64,000 bases of DNA from Spirochaetota bacterium (GCA_017999915.1 JAGNKX010000011.1:38790-102789), one strand, 5' to 3'; counted from the stretch's first letter, positions 9,166 to 18,754 are shown. Translations and numbers: made by a program. The notes: generated by a model from the letters alone, not told the origin.

Positions 9166-9343
9166 TAATTTCCAATGTCCAGAGAATAAGCGGGGGATGT
9201 CGCAAATCTGTCAATAATAAATCCCCGCTGCCATGTCGTTCCATCATCGCCACCTTGATGCGGCCGCTACGGCGAAGACCTTTGCATCCTGTCATCGTAT
9301 ATCTTTATAAAACACCGCTTTATTCCGATACTATCTATAGCCT

Positions 9344-10558
9344 ATGGACCCAGTACAGACCATACTCATTGTCGAAGACGAAGCCATTACCGGCATATCC
9401 CAAGCCAGGACCCTCGAACATGAAGGTTACAATGTCATTCATGTCCTGAGCGGCGAAGAGGCCATCGACCTGTTCCGCAGCCATGAACAAACCATAGACC
9501 TCATCCTCATGGATATTGACCTGGGCGGCGGCATGGACGGCACCGAGGCCGCCCGGGAAATCCTGAAGGTCTACGATGTGCCGGTGCTCTTCCTGTCATC
9601 CCACACGGAAAAGGAAATCGTCGAAAAAACGGAAAAAATAACATCCTACGGCTATGTCGTAAAAAACAGCGGCATCACCGTGCTTGCCGCTTCCATCAAG
9701 ATGGCCTTCAAGCTCCACGAGGCCCACAGGAACATCGGGGAGCACAAACAGGAGATCGAAGCAGCCTACGAGGAGCTGCAGGCCACCAACGAACAGCTGG
9801 AGGCGGCCAACGCCGAGCTTATGCTGTTTCAGCGTGAGCTCATGGAGCGCGAAAGGATACTCAAGGAGAGCGAAACCCATTACCGCCTCCTGGCGGAGAA
9901 CATGGACGATGTCGTCTGGGTAATGGGCAACGATTTCCGCTTTACCTACATCAGCCCTTCCATACGCAAGCTTCGCGGTATCGATCCCGAAGAGGCCATG
10001 GAGGAGTCGCCCACTGACACATTCCCTCACGAATCACTGCCGCAGCTGTTCCAGGCATACGGCAAAGGACTGCAGGCCATGACGGACGGACATATCCAGG
10101 ACTGCCGCGTTGAAGTCGAGCAGTACCGTAAAGACGGCTCGACGGTATGGGTTGAAATATTGTTCAAGGTCCTCCGTGACGACAGGGGCGAGCAGATAGG
10201 ATTCATGGGAGTGTCCCGCGACATATCCGCGCGCAAAAAACTGGAGAATGTGCTCAAGGAGAACGAGGAGCGCTACCGGCAGCTGGTGGATAACGCCGGC
10301 GAGGCCATCGTCGTGGCCCAGGATAACAGGCTCAAATTCACGAACCCCATGGCGAGCACCCTGACCGGCTTTACCGGGGAAGAGCTGCAATCGCGCCCCT
10401 TCATCGAATTCGTTCATCCCAACGACAGGGCCCTGGTGGCGAGCCGCCATGCCGCCCGTTTTACCGGCGGTGAATCGCCGCCGGTGTACCAGTTCAGGCT
10501 TCTCAACAAGGACGGAGGATACCGGTGGATCGAAATCAACGTGGTCGGATTCATGTGA
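9344..10558 (+). CDS. Receiver-PAS-PAS part of a histidine kinase (interrupted by in-frame TGA)
   Basis: This 404-residue frame starts with a receiver domain (ILIVEDE; phosphoacceptor Asp in LILMDIDLG; HTEKEI). A coiled coil follows (EAAYEELQATNEQLEAAN), then two PAS domains. It stops at TGA 10556-10558 inside the second PAC motif. Past the stop the same frame stays open and continues as EKSPATLNFFKDITERK. Homologous PAC motifs usually have Trp where the stop falls, so TGG to TGA is the simplest reading. The kinase half continues in the same frame from 10559. Confidence 0.8.
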   Translation: MDPVQTILIVEDEAITGISQARTLEHEGYNVIHVLSGEEAIDLFRSHEQTIDLILMDIDLGGGMDGTEAAREILKVYDVPVLFLSSHTEKEIVEKTEKITSYGYVVKNSGITVLAASIKMAFKLHEAHRNIGEHKQEIEAAYEELQATNEQLEAANAELMLFQRELMERERILKESETHYRLLAENMDDVVWVMGNDFRFTYISPSIRKLRGIDPEEAMEESPTDTFPHESLPQLFQAYGKGLQAMTDGHIQDCRVEVEQYRKDGSTVWVEILFKVLRDDRGEQIGFMGVSRDISARKKLENVLKENEERYRQLVDNAGEAIVVAQDNRLKFTNPMASTLTGFTGEELQSRPFIEFVHPNDRALVASRHAARFTGGESPPVYQFRLLNKDGGYRWIEINVVGFM

Positions 10559-10672
10559 GAGAAATCACCGGCGACCCTGAACTTCTTCAAGGATATCACG
10601 GAACGGAAGCTGGCGGAGATACGGCTCAGGGAGAGCGAGGAGCGATTCCGCACCCTCATCGAAAGCGCACCC

Positions 10673-11617
10673 ATGGCCATTGCCATCTCGCGGAACACGA
10701 CGTTTATCTACGTGAACCGGATGTTCACAAACATGTTCGGCTACAGCTCTTCGGAAGAGCTGATCGGGCGGCCCATCGGCGATATGGTCGCCGAACAGGA
10801 CGCTCCCGTCTTCATCAACCGGGCCAGAAAACGCGAGGAAGGCGCGGACGTTGAGAATCAATACGAAACAACGGGACTCCGGCCGGACGGGAGCCGGTTC
10901 CCCATCACCGGAGCGGTAGCCCGGGTCAATCTTCCCGACGGTCCGGCGTCCATCGGTTTTTTCCAGGACATCACCAGTCACAGGAACGCCGAAGAGGCGC
11001 TGGAGAAAACGGTCATGGAAAAGGAGATACTGCTGAAGGAGCTCCATCACCGGGTGAAGAACAACCTCAATGTCGTTTCCAGCCTCCTCGGGCTGGAGAT
11101 GGAAAAACTGGCCGACGAGGGCGCGCGGCAGGTCTTCACCAACGCCCTGTCGCGAATCAACTCGATGGCGGTAATCTATGAACAGCTCAACCGGACATCC
11201 AAACTGGCCGAAGTGAACCTGGGTCTGTATATAATGGACCTGGCGGAACTGACATTTAAAACCTATGCCCAAGATCCGCAATGTATTCATCTTGAAACCA
11301 GGACCGTCGATATGGAGCTTGACATCAAGCGCGCCGTGCCCCTGGGGATCATTCTGAACGAGCTCGTCTCAAATGCGATAAAAAGCGCCTATCCCCCGGG
11401 AGTGAAAGGCACAATCAGGATCGACCTGGAAAACACCGGTGGCAGGATAACCCTGCGCGTGTCCGACGACGGCCCGGGGTTCCCTCCCGGATTCGATCCC
11501 GAAATCACCGACACCCTGGGATTGAAGCTGGTTTCCACCCTGGCAAAACAGATCGACGCAGACCTGACCATAAAAAATGGGAAAGGTGCGACCGTAGAGG
11601 TGGCATTCACGCTGTGA
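10673..11617 (+). CDS. PAS-histidine kinase part (HisKA_2/HWE-like) of the interrupted gene
   Basis: The frame is open from 10559, and the first internal ATG is at 10673. It encodes the end of a third PAS domain followed by a HisKA_2-type dimerisation box (LLKELHHRVKNNLNVVSSLL). A HATPase_c domain follows with N-box NELVSNAIKSAYP and G-box VSDDGPGFPPG. HisKA_2 kinases usually signal through separate response regulators. If translation restarts at 10673 the product would be a soluble kinase lacking the receiver and first PAS domains. Otherwise the locus is a recent pseudogene. No clear ribosome site precedes 10673. Confidence 0.75.
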   Translation: MAIAISRNTTFIYVNRMFTNMFGYSSSEELIGRPIGDMVAEQDAPVFINRARKREEGADVENQYETTGLRPDGSRFPITGAVARVNLPDGPASIGFFQDITSHRNAEEALEKTVMEKEILLKELHHRVKNNLNVVSSLLGLEMEKLADEGARQVFTNALSRINSMAVIYEQLNRTSKLAEVNLGLYIMDLAELTFKTYAQDPQCIHLETRTVDMELDIKRAVPLGIILNELVSNAIKSAYPPGVKGTIRIDLENTGGRITLRVSDDGPGFPPGFDPEITDTLGLKLVSTLAKQIDADLTIKNGKGATVEVAFTL

Positions 11618-11634
11618 CAGATCTCGCCGTTGAC

Positions 11635-12291
11635 TCATTTTCCTTCTATAAGGTTCGGGAGCTCGTCCCTGTCCCCTTTTTTTACGGGGAAATGGGTCCT
11701 GAGGACCTCGCCGGCGCGCTCCACGGCCCGGCAGATGGCCTCTCCCTGCCTGCCATTCTTGATGCCGTCGACGATCATCGCCACGATCTCTTTCCAGGCG
11801 TCGTCCCCCACTTTGGCATGGATGCCGCGGTCGCCGAGGACCCATACCTTCCTCTCGAAAATGGATACGTATATCAGCACGCCCGTTTCGTCCTTCGTGC
11901 GGTGGAGGCCCTTCTCGTAGAAGCTCGCCAGGGCTGCCGTGCGCACCTCGTCCAGCATCTCATCCTCGGAGATGAAGAGCCTCCTGAGCAACGCCACGTT
12001 GCCGAACATGAGGTACCCGGCGAGGAAGAGTACCGCCTCGATGCCGAGGAAGACCCACAGGTCCCCCATGACCACGCGGACCAGCGGCCCGGCGAAGTAG
12101 GTCCCCACGATGGCAATCGGCACCGACAGGGCCATCGCGCCGATAACGCCGGACAGGGAATAGGCCCCGCTCGATGACACCACCATCGGCACGATCTCCC
12201 CTGACGTGGTCCCTTCGACCTTTTTCACCGTCGCCGTTATCCGCGCCCTGTCCTCTTCAGTAAGAAATCTGTTCACCAGGTTCTTCATCAC
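11635..12291 (-). CDS. TPM-domain membrane protein
   Basis: This 218-residue protein has two central membrane helices (residues 45-100) and a TPM domain split around them. The first part is VNRFLTEEDRARITATVKKV with TTSGEIVPMVV, and the second is GVLIYVSIFERKVWVLGDRG. TPM domains occur in LemA-associated proteins and in plant TLP18.3 and are often linked to membrane-protein quality control. It is the last of a four-gene minus-strand run with lemA. Its exact role is unknown. Confidence 0.75.
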   Translation of the reverse strand: MMKNLVNRFLTEEDRARITATVKKVEGTTSGEIVPMVVSSSGAYSLSGVIGAMALSVPIAIVGTYFAGPLVRVVMGDLWVFLGIEAVLFLAGYLMFGNVALLRRLFISEDEMLDEVRTAALASFYEKGLHRTKDETGVLIYVSIFERKVWVLGDRGIHAKVGDDAWKEIVAMIVDGIKNGRQGEAICRAVERAGEVLRTHFPVKKGDRDELPNLIEGK

Positions 12292-12349
12292 ATCCTCCTA
12301 TCACATGTCCCCGGGCGTTACGGGCCTGCGCGCCCCGGGTGAGCTTCTT

Positions 12350-13135
12350 CTACCAATCGCCGGAGGCGCCGCCTCCCCCGAAGCTCCCGCCGCCGCCGCT
12401 GTAATCGCCGCTCCCGGAGCCGCCGCTGTCGCTGCTCGAGCTGCTCGAACCGCTGTAGCTGTCGGAACCGCCGGAGCTGTAACTGTCACTGCTTGAACTG
12501 TCGTAACCGCTGCCGGAACCTGATCCGGGAAACTTCCTGGCGATAAGGATCATTATCAGCAGAAACAGGATAAACCCTCCCACGGCATAGACAGGGATCA
12601 AATGGGGATTCATTAATATGTTCGGCTTTTTCTCGGGAACCTGCTTCATGCCCGGGTATTCGCCCCAGACCGCCTGCTTAATGGCCTGAACGCCGTTGAA
12701 AAGCCCGTTGTCATAATCGCCTTTTTTAAAAAAGGGCTTGATGCTGTTGTCGATGATCCTTCCGGCCACTAGGTCAGTGAGCCTTCCCTCGAGGCCGTAG
12801 CCCACCTCGATGCGGAGCTTCCGGTCCTCCTTCGAGATGAGAAGGATAACGCCGTTATCCAGCTTCTTCCGGCCGATCTTCCACTTCTCCGCGACCTTGA
12901 GGGAATACTGCTCCAGCACCTCTCCCCGGAGGGACGGTATGGTGAGGATGACGATCTGGGTTGTCTCTTTCTTCTCGAATTCGGCAAGGTCCTTTTCTAT
13001 GAAACCGGCCATCTTCGGCGAGAACAGGGCCGCGTAATCGTTGACATGCCCTTTCAGGGGAGGCACGTCAAGGGCAAAGACCGGCAGGGCCAAGAGGCCG
13101 GCCGCGAGAATGATCCATGTGGCCAATCGTTTCAC
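12350..13135 (-). CDS. Secreted/membrane TPM-domain protein (YgcG-like)
   Basis: This 261-residue protein has an N-terminal signal peptide, a TPM domain (LKGHVNDYAALFSPK ... TQIVILTIPSL ... LDNGVILLISKEDRKLRIEV ... GRIIDNSIKPFFKKGDYDNG), a single membrane helix (about residues 180-200) and a long Gly/Ser-rich tail ending GGGASGDW. This layout is typical of YgcG-like proteins encoded beside lemA. It is clearly paralogous to the next gene upstream. Tail composition may reflect surface or periplasmic flexibility. Confidence 0.85.
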   Translation of the reverse strand: MKRLATWIILAAGLLALPVFALDVPPLKGHVNDYAALFSPKMAGFIEKDLAEFEKKETTQIVILTIPSLRGEVLEQYSLKVAEKWKIGRKKLDNGVILLISKEDRKLRIEVGYGLEGRLTDLVAGRIIDNSIKPFFKKGDYDNGLFNGVQAIKQAVWGEYPGMKQVPEKKPNILMNPHLIPVYAVGGFILFLLIMILIARKFPGSGSGSGYDSSSSDSYSSGGSDSYSGSSSSSSDSGGSGSGDYSGGGGSFGGGGASGDW

Positions 13136-13145
13136 GAGAATCCCC

Positions 13146-14000
13146 CTACCAGCCTCCCGACGCGCCGCCGCCGCCGAAGCTGCCGCCGCCGCCGCTGAAT
13201 CCGCCGCCCCCCGATCCCCCGCCGGACCTTCCGCCTCCGCCGAATCCCATCATCATCATGAGCGTCATGACGGAGGGCATGATGAGCCCTATGAGGAACC
13301 CGCCGGGGACCAGGAAAAGGATGAAAAGCTTGAGGCCGTACACGACGAGGGCCACGATCGGTATGATCACCGCGCCGGCTATCCCGCCCAGTATGCGCTT
13401 GATCTTGCCGATGATCCCGATAAAGAAGAGGACGAAAATCATGGGCGTTATCATCGAGGAGGGATCGGAGCCCTCCTTTTCCGCGGCGCGGGCGTCCACC
13501 GCGCTGTATTCGCCCCTGACGGTCTCCATGATGGCGTTGACGCCGTCGGTGACGCCTTTATCGTAATCGCCCGCTTTAAAGGAAGGGGTTATGATCCTGT
13601 CGATGATCCTCCCGGCCCGGAGGTCGGTGAGCTTCCCCTCGAGGCCGTAGCCGACCTCGATGCGGAGCTTCCGGTCCTCCTTGGCTATGAGCAGTATCAC
13701 GCCGTTATCGAGCTTCTTCTGGCCGATCTTCCACTTCTCGGCCACCTTCATTGAAAACTCCTCGATGACCTCTCCCTGGAGCGAAGGAATGGTGAGGACC
13801 GCTATCTGGGTCGATTCCTTCCGCTCGAAATCGGCGAGCTTTTCCTCCAGGGACGACACCGTCGCGTGCGAGAGCATGTTCGCGTAATCGTTGACGCGGG
13901 CCTTCAGGACCGGCACGTCGAGGCCGAGGGCCCCCAGGGGCAGGGCGACCAGGCACGCCAGGGCCAGGAGCCGGACGATCGATTTTCTCATGGCGCGCAC
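13146..14000 (-). CDS. Secreted/membrane TPM-domain protein (YgcG-like), paralogue
   Basis: This 284-residue protein has a signal peptide, a TPM domain closely matching its neighbour (VNDYANMLSHATVSSLEEKL; TQIAVLTIPSLQGEVIEEFS; KLDNGVILLIAKEDRKLRIE), two membrane helices and a Gly-rich tail ending GGGASGGW. Ten bases separate it from the next TPM gene and four from lemA, which indicates one operon. Tandem duplication within the operon is likely. Confidence 0.85.
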   Translation of the reverse strand: MRAMRKSIVRLLALACLVALPLGALGLDVPVLKARVNDYANMLSHATVSSLEEKLADFERKESTQIAVLTIPSLQGEVIEEFSMKVAEKWKIGQKKLDNGVILLIAKEDRKLRIEVGYGLEGKLTDLRAGRIIDRIITPSFKAGDYDKGVTDGVNAIMETVRGEYSAVDARAAEKEGSDPSSMITPMIFVLFFIGIIGKIKRILGGIAGAVIIPIVALVVYGLKLFILFLVPGGFLIGLIMPSVMTLMMMMGFGGGGRSGGGSGGGGFSGGGGSFGGGGASGGW

Positions 14001-14004
14001 CGGC

Positions 14005-14595
14005 TTATTCGAATTTCACTTCCGGCGCCTTCTTCGCCGCCTCGTCGGCCTTGAAATACTCCTTCTTGTCGAGGTGCAGGAGCACCGCGTTGGTAAGGCT
14101 GTAGGGAAAGCTGCGGATCGAATAGTTGAAGGTCTTCACCGCCTCGTTGTAGCGCTGGCGGGCGACGTTGATCCGGTTCTCGGTCCCTTCGAGCTGGTGC
14201 ATCAGGTCGCGGAAGTTCTCGTTCGCCTTCAGGTCCGGGTACCTCTCCACCACGACCATGAGCCGTCCCAGGGCCGACGATATCTCGCCCTGTGCCTGCT
14301 GGTACTTCTGGAAGGCCTGGGCGCTCCCCAGGTCCTTGGCGTTCAGCTGGACCGACGTGGCCTTGGCCCGCGCCTCGATCACCGCGGTGAGGGTCTCCCG
14401 CTCATGCTTGGCGTAGCCCTTGACGACCTGCACCAGGTTCGGGATCAGGTCCGCCCTCCGCTGGAGGTTCGATTCCAGGTCGCCCCAGGCCTTGAACACC
14501 TCTTCCTCCTGCTGCTGCATGACGTTGTAGCCGCAGCCGGTCGCCGCCACAAGGGCCACCATGATTGCCGCCAGACGGATCGATATTGTTTTCAC
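14005..14595 (-). CDS. lemA: LemA family lipoprotein
   Basis: This 196-residue protein has a lipoprotein signal ([11 protein letters not shown], Cys about residue 22). The LemA helical domain follows, with [39 protein letters not shown] and the conserved [20 protein letters not shown]. LemA proteins are membrane-anchored four-helix bundles of uncertain function, nearly always beside TPM-domain genes as here. It is the first gene of the minus-strand operon. Confidence 0.93.
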   Translation of the reverse strand: MKTISIRLAAIMVALVAATGCGYNVMQQQEEEVFKAWGDLESNLQRRADLIPNLVQVVKGYAKHERETLTAVIEARAKATSVQLNAKDLGSAQAFQKYQQAQGEISSALGRLMVVVERYPDLKANENFRDLMHQLEGTENRINVARQRYNEAVKTFNYSIRSFPYSLTNAVLLHLDKKEYFKADEAAKKAPEVKFE

Positions 14596-14871
14596 TTTGA
14601 ATTCCTCCCTGTGTATTCATCATCAGCTGCCGCGGCGGGAAATCCGCCGGGCTATGATTTCATTTCATGGTAGAACATCGTCGCTATTAATCAAGAAAAA
14701 AATATAGAGGCAGTGGAGATCTGAAGCTTCCATTATTATTAACCGCGCGCATCCCGCCAGCGCGGGGAATGAAATAATTTCTTCATTGACACCGGGGCGC
14801 CGGATCGCGGATAATCTACCGGAAAATGATCGCGGCATCGTTACGAAATTCTGTCTGATCGGGAGAACCCC

Positions 14872-15528
14872 ATGGGAAAACTCTTCACGCTATTATTAGT
14901 ATCCATCCTTGCCTCACCCTCCGCATTCGCCAAAAGCATGGTGGAGGATGAAAAACATGGCAGGAAAAAGGACTCCGCGCATTATATCCGGCTCTTCGAG
15001 GCGCCGGACCGTGCGCAGTGGCAGAAGCCGGACGACGTGATCAGGACCCTTGATCTGAAAAAAGGCCAGCGCATAGCGGATATCGGCGCCGGAAGCGGCT
15101 ATTTCACGCGGCGCTTCGCCAGGGCCGTCGCCCCCGGCGGAGAGGCGGTCGGCTACGATGTCGATCCCGGCATGGTTTCCCACATGAAGAAATACGCGGC
15201 GGAAAACAGGATTAAAAACTTCCGCGCTTCCCTCATCAGCCCCGACAGCCCCGCCCTGGACAGGGCGTCCTTTGACATGATCTTCATCTGCAACACCTAT
15301 CACCACATGGAAAACCGCGTCGCCTATCTGAAGAAAATCAAGGCCGCGCTGAAAACCGGCGGCCGCGTGGTGATCGTAGATTACCGGAAGGGATCGAAGG
15401 GCGGCCCCCCGGAGACCTTCAAGCTTGAAGACAGCCGGGTCGTCGAGGAGTTCGCGAAGGCGGGGTACAGGCTTCTGAAAAAGCACGATTTTCTGCCGAA
15501 CCAGTATATCCTGGAATTTGCCCTGTAG
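14872..15528 (+). CDS. Exported class I SAM-dependent methyltransferase-like protein
   Basis: This 218-residue protein has a signal peptide (KLFTLLLVSILASPSAFA) and then a Rossmann methyltransferase domain. The SAM motif I is IADIGAGSGYFTRRFA, the acidic motif II is AVGYDVDPGMV, and VVIVDYRKGSKGG comes later. Exported SAM methyltransferases of this kind (distantly UbiE-like) are common in environmental genomes. How they obtain SAM outside the cytosol is unclear, so the signal may instead act as a membrane anchor. Substrate unknown. Confidence 0.8.
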   Translation: MGKLFTLLLVSILASPSAFAKSMVEDEKHGRKKDSAHYIRLFEAPDRAQWQKPDDVIRTLDLKKGQRIADIGAGSGYFTRRFARAVAPGGEAVGYDVDPGMVSHMKKYAAENRIKNFRASLISPDSPALDRASFDMIFICNTYHHMENRVAYLKKIKAALKTGGRVVIVDYRKGSKGGPPETFKLEDSRVVEEFAKAGYRLLKKHDFLPNQYILEFAL

Positions 15529-15587
15529 GCGAAGCCGCCCCGGCGCAGCTTCACGCGGCATAACACCATCTGTTCTTACCAGGCCCT

Positions 15588-16310
15588 ATGGAACCCTACA
15601 CAGACATAGCCGTCGTTTACGATTACCTCCTGCGCCACGTGGACTACCAGGAATGGTACGAATACATCAGGTCCATCATGACCTACAACGTCGAAAAGCC
15701 GGAGAGGGTCCTGGAGTTGGGATGCGGCACCGGGCGGTTCGGCGCGAAATTCTCCAACGACGGCTACACCGTCTACGGCCTCGACAAATCCATCGACATG
15801 CTCCGCGTCGCCAGGACCAGGGCCTTTTTGAACTTCCGCATCCTCTGCGGTGACATGACCGATTTTTACCTGGCAAAAAAAATGGACTTTATTTTTTCCG
15901 TCCATGACTCCGTGAACTATCTGCTGGAACCTGCCGATATAGAGAGCATGTTCCGCTGCGTGCGGCGGATCATGCACGAGGGAAGCGTGTTCATGTTCGA
16001 TATCACCACCGAGCACAACATATACGAGAATTTCGACGGCAAGACCTCCCGGTTCGAGCTCCGGAGCGGCTCCGTGGAATGGAGCAACGCCTATGACGCC
16101 GACGCCCGCCTGGTCTGCTCGACCCTGCGCTACCGGAGGGGCGGCACGACCTCCGTGGAGGAGCACCTCCAGCGCATCTACACGGTAGAGGAGATGAAGC
16201 GCCTCGTGGAGGGATCCGGCTTCAGTATCATCGACATCTACGGCGATTATACCGTGGACCCCCCCGGGGACAGCACCGTCATGGTCAACTTCGTTACGAG
16301 GAAGTCGTGA
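15588..16310 (+). CDS. Class I SAM-dependent methyltransferase
   Basis: This 240-residue cytosolic protein has motif I VLELGCGTGRFGAKFS and motif II VYGLDKSIDML. Later come CGDMTDFYL and IFSVHDSVNYLL, the pattern of the Methyltransf_25/UbiE-like group with a C-terminal domain resembling GlcNAc-phosphate or small-molecule methylases. It overlaps the next gene by one base (TGATG), so the two are translationally coupled. Substrate cannot be inferred. Confidence 0.85.
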   Translation: MEPYTDIAVVYDYLLRHVDYQEWYEYIRSIMTYNVEKPERVLELGCGTGRFGAKFSNDGYTVYGLDKSIDMLRVARTRAFLNFRILCGDMTDFYLAKKMDFIFSVHDSVNYLLEPADIESMFRCVRRIMHEGSVFMFDITTEHNIYENFDGKTSRFELRSGSVEWSNAYDADARLVCSTLRYRRGGTTSVEEHLQRIYTVEEMKRLVEGSGFSIIDIYGDYTVDPPGDSTVMVNFVTRKS

Positions 16311-16657
16311 TGTCCGAGATCCTCTATCTCATCGGCCTCATCATCGGGGCCACGGTGTTCATCTACCTTTACTCCTCGTACCAGTCGGGCAAGGAGAAGC
16401 TGAAGGAGATGCGGGTGAAGAAGGATGCCCCGGAGGCAACGGTGAACCCGGAGCGGGTCGATTACTTCAGCATGGCCCGGGCCCCCGGTGCCAGGCTCTG
16501 CCCCCTCTGCGGCAAGGAGCTGACAAAGTACGAGGCGCTCTACGCCTCCGAGACCGAGGAGCAGGGCAAGAGGAAGATACTGATTCACGGATGCAAGTAC
16601 TGCTACAAGGAAAACGACAAGCCGAAGGAAGCGCCCGGCGCCGGCGACGGGTCCTGA
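16310..16657 (+). CDS. Small membrane-anchored zinc-ribbon protein
   Basis: This 115-residue protein has one N-terminal membrane helix (ILYLIGLIIGATVFIYLYSS), a charged linker and a C-terminal four-Cys zinc ribbon (CPLCGKEL ... HGCKYCYKEND). I chose the ATG at 16310 over a GTG at 16307 because it makes the TGATG overlap with the upstream methyltransferase. No known family is recognised. A bound Zn and a cytosolic ribbon next to the membrane are likely. Confidence 0.7.
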   Translation: MSEILYLIGLIIGATVFIYLYSSYQSGKEKLKEMRVKKDAPEATVNPERVDYFSMARAPGARLCPLCGKELTKYEALYASETEEQGKRKILIHGCKYCYKENDKPKEAPGAGDGS

Positions 16658-16670
16658 ACCGCCCGATGGC

Positions 16671-17546
16671 TCACCGGTAATTCCACGGGACCGCGGTCTC
16701 GGTCTTCCCGCCGTCCTGGCTGACCAGGTACGTGCCGCCCGCCTTCTGCTTCCTGCCGATCACCAGGTTGTATTTCACGTAACCGCTGTAATAGCCGGTC
16801 ACATCCACCCTGCCCACGGTTGAGCCGTTTCCGAGGGCGCTGGTCTCAGTATTTATGGCGCCGTTCAGGACCATGTGATTCCCCTGGTCCGCGCTGAAAT
16901 CAGAATAATTGGTATACATGTTGACCACATGGGCCCTGCCGTCAAATTTGGCGCTGTAACTGACGGTGCCGCTGACCGCGCCCGCCTCGGTCTCCTCCCC
17001 GAGGGTCCCGAGCTTTTTCAGCTTTGCGACGCCGCTCTTCTCGGTCACGCTGTAGATCGCAAAAAACTCTAAATCGCTTATGGCCCGGTGCCCGCCATCG
17101 GGCGCGCCCTGCATGCTGTCCCCCACATCGTTGGACGCCACAACGCTGTAATAGTATTTCCCCGGCCTGGCCGATGTATCGATGAAAGAAGTTTTCGATA
17201 TGCTGCCCGATACGTCGGTATAGGTGCCGTCCGGGGTCGTCGCCCGTAGGACATGGTAGTCCCTGGCGCCCGGCACGGATTTCCATGTCACCACTATCCT
17301 GTCCCTGTATGTTCCGTCGGTCGCTTCGATTTTAGCCGGAGCGCCGGGAAGGAGGGTAATGATAATGACGCAGGTGACGATGTCCACGGCGGATATGGCC
17401 AGGAGCGGAATGAGCCATCCGAGACCCGCGCCCGGCTTCAGGGGCCGCTCTGTCTTGATGGACCTGACAATCCGGAAAAGCCCCACTGCGGAGAAAATGA
17501 AAATAAGAATGCTGGTACCGGTGGTAAGAAATACGAAGGTGTTCAT
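16671..17546 (-). CDS. Membrane-anchored fibronectin type III domain protein
   Basis: This 291-residue protein has two N-terminal membrane helices (residues 8-30 and 45-70). A fibronectin type III domain follows (PAKIEATDGTYRDRIVVTWK ... YYYSVVASNDVGDS), then a beta-rich C-terminal domain of about 130 residues that I do not recognise. Most of it is predicted outside the cytoplasm. It converges with the preceding plus-strand gene (13 bases between stops) and is not obviously in an operon. Confidence 0.65.
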   Translation of the reverse strand: MNTFVFLTTGTSILIFIFSAVGLFRIVRSIKTERPLKPGAGLGWLIPLLAISAVDIVTCVIIITLLPGAPAKIEATDGTYRDRIVVTWKSVPGARDYHVLRATTPDGTYTDVSGSISKTSFIDTSARPGKYYYSVVASNDVGDSMQGAPDGGHRAISDLEFFAIYSVTEKSGVAKLKKLGTLGEETEAGAVSGTVSYSAKFDGRAHVVNMYTNYSDFSADQGNHMVLNGAINTETSALGNGSTVGRVDVTGYYSGYVKYNLVIGRKQKAGGTYLVSQDGGKTETAVPWNYR

Positions 17547-17659
17547 ATCCCTCTCCTGTGGTCGGTTATTTCACTCGGTTTCAATATACTGCCGCGCGGG
17601 CCGGTGATCAAGACGGCGGGAGAAAAAAGTCAAAGGGATGATTCAGCCGGAAGGTCCCC

Positions 17660-18754
17660 TCACACGTTGAACCGGAAGTTCATGATGTCGCCGTCCTCGA
17701 CGATATACTCCTTGCCCATGACGTACTGCTTGCCGGCCTTCTTCACCGCTTCCTCGGAGCCGAGGGAAACCAGGTCTCCGTACTTGATCACCTCGGCGCG
17801 GATGAAGCCGCGCTGGATGTCGCTGTGGATCACGCCGGCCGCCTCGGGCGCGGCTGCGCCCCGGCGCACCATCCACTGGCGCACCTCGTCCTCTCCCACG
17901 GTGAAATAGGATATGAGCCCCAGCGAGGCCATCAGGGCCCGGGTGAGGAGGGCCAGGGCAGGCTCCGCTATGCCGGCGTCCTTCATGAAGGCGGTGCGCT
18001 CCTCGGCCGTTTCAAGGGCCGCGATCTCCGCCTCCAGGCGCGCCGATATCTGCACCGGCGCCACTTCCTGGCCATGGTATTTTTCCTTTACGGTATCTAC
18101 GAGTGACGCGCCGGCAATGTCGCCCTCCCCCACGTTCAGGGCGATGATCATCTGCTTCATGGTGATGAAGGAATAGCCGGTGAGGAGTTTCCTGTCCTCG
18201 GCGGAAAGCTCCATGGTGCGGAGGGGAAGGTCCTTCTCCAGGTGCTCCTTCATCCTGAGGAAGAGGGGCTCCTCCTTCTGGCCCTGCTCGTCCTTGGCGC
18301 GCTTCTTCCCCTCGGCGATCCGCTCCAGGCGCTTTTCGATCAGGATAAGATCGTGCATGAGGAGTTCAGACATGATGGCGTCGACGTCCCGCATGGCGTT
18401 AACGCTCCCTTTCGCATGGTACACACGGTCGTCCTTGAAGTCGCGCGCCACCAGGCAGAGGGCGTCGGTGCCGGCGATGTCCCTGAACACCGCCCCCTCG
18501 CGGATGGCGTTCTCCTCCAGGGCGGGGATGAGCTCCACGGTAATGCGGGCGCGGGTCTCCTTCTTCGGGCGGTACCTGCGCGCCAGCTCGTCGAAGCGCG
18601 GGTCCAGCACCGGCGCGATCCCCACCACGGCATCCTTGCCGTCGGGGTTTATCGATTCGGCCCTGTCGCCGGTCAGAAGGGCATATAAGGTACGCCTCCC
18701 CGACTGGGGCAGGCCCATGATTCCAACTTTCACAAGAGTCTCCTTGTAATTCAA
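17660..18754 (-). CDS. YchF/OLA1-family protein with degenerate P-loop
   Basis: This 364-residue protein has YchF-like length and a canonical C-terminal TGS domain (IQRGFIRAEVIKYGDLV ... GKEYIVEDGDIMNFRFNV). Its N-terminal nucleotide site is odd. Where YchF has GLPNVGKST, this protein has GLPQSGRRT, replacing the P-loop Lys and Ser with Arg. The expected DIAGLVKGAS switch region is reduced to RDIAGTDALCL. It is probably a divergent paralogue with altered or lost nucleotide hydrolysis rather than the standard ribosome-binding ATPase. It stands alone on the minus strand. Confidence 0.8.
   Translation of the reverse strand: MNYKETLVKVGIMGLPQSGRRTLYALLTGDRAESINPDGKDAVVGIAPVLDPRFDELARRYRPKKETRARITVELIPALEENAIREGAVFRDIAGTDALCLVARDFKDDRVYHAKGSVNAMRDVDAIMSELLMHDLILIEKRLERIAEGKKRAKDEQGQKEEPLFLRMKEHLEKDLPLRTMELSAEDRKLLTGYSFITMKQMIIALNVGEGDIAGASLVDTVKEKYHGQEVAPVQISARLEAEIAALETAEERTAFMKDAGIAEPALALLTRALMASLGLISYFTVGEDEVRQWMVRRGAAAPEAAGVIHSDIQRGFIRAEVIKYGDLVSLGSEEAVKKAGKQYVMGKEYIVEDGDIMNFRFNV

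Noticed and set aside
10556..10558. Selenocysteine or recoded TGA in the histidine kinase
   Set aside because: The position corresponds to Trp in the PAC motif, I see no SECIS-like hairpin just after it, and TGA is used as a normal stop by many genes here.
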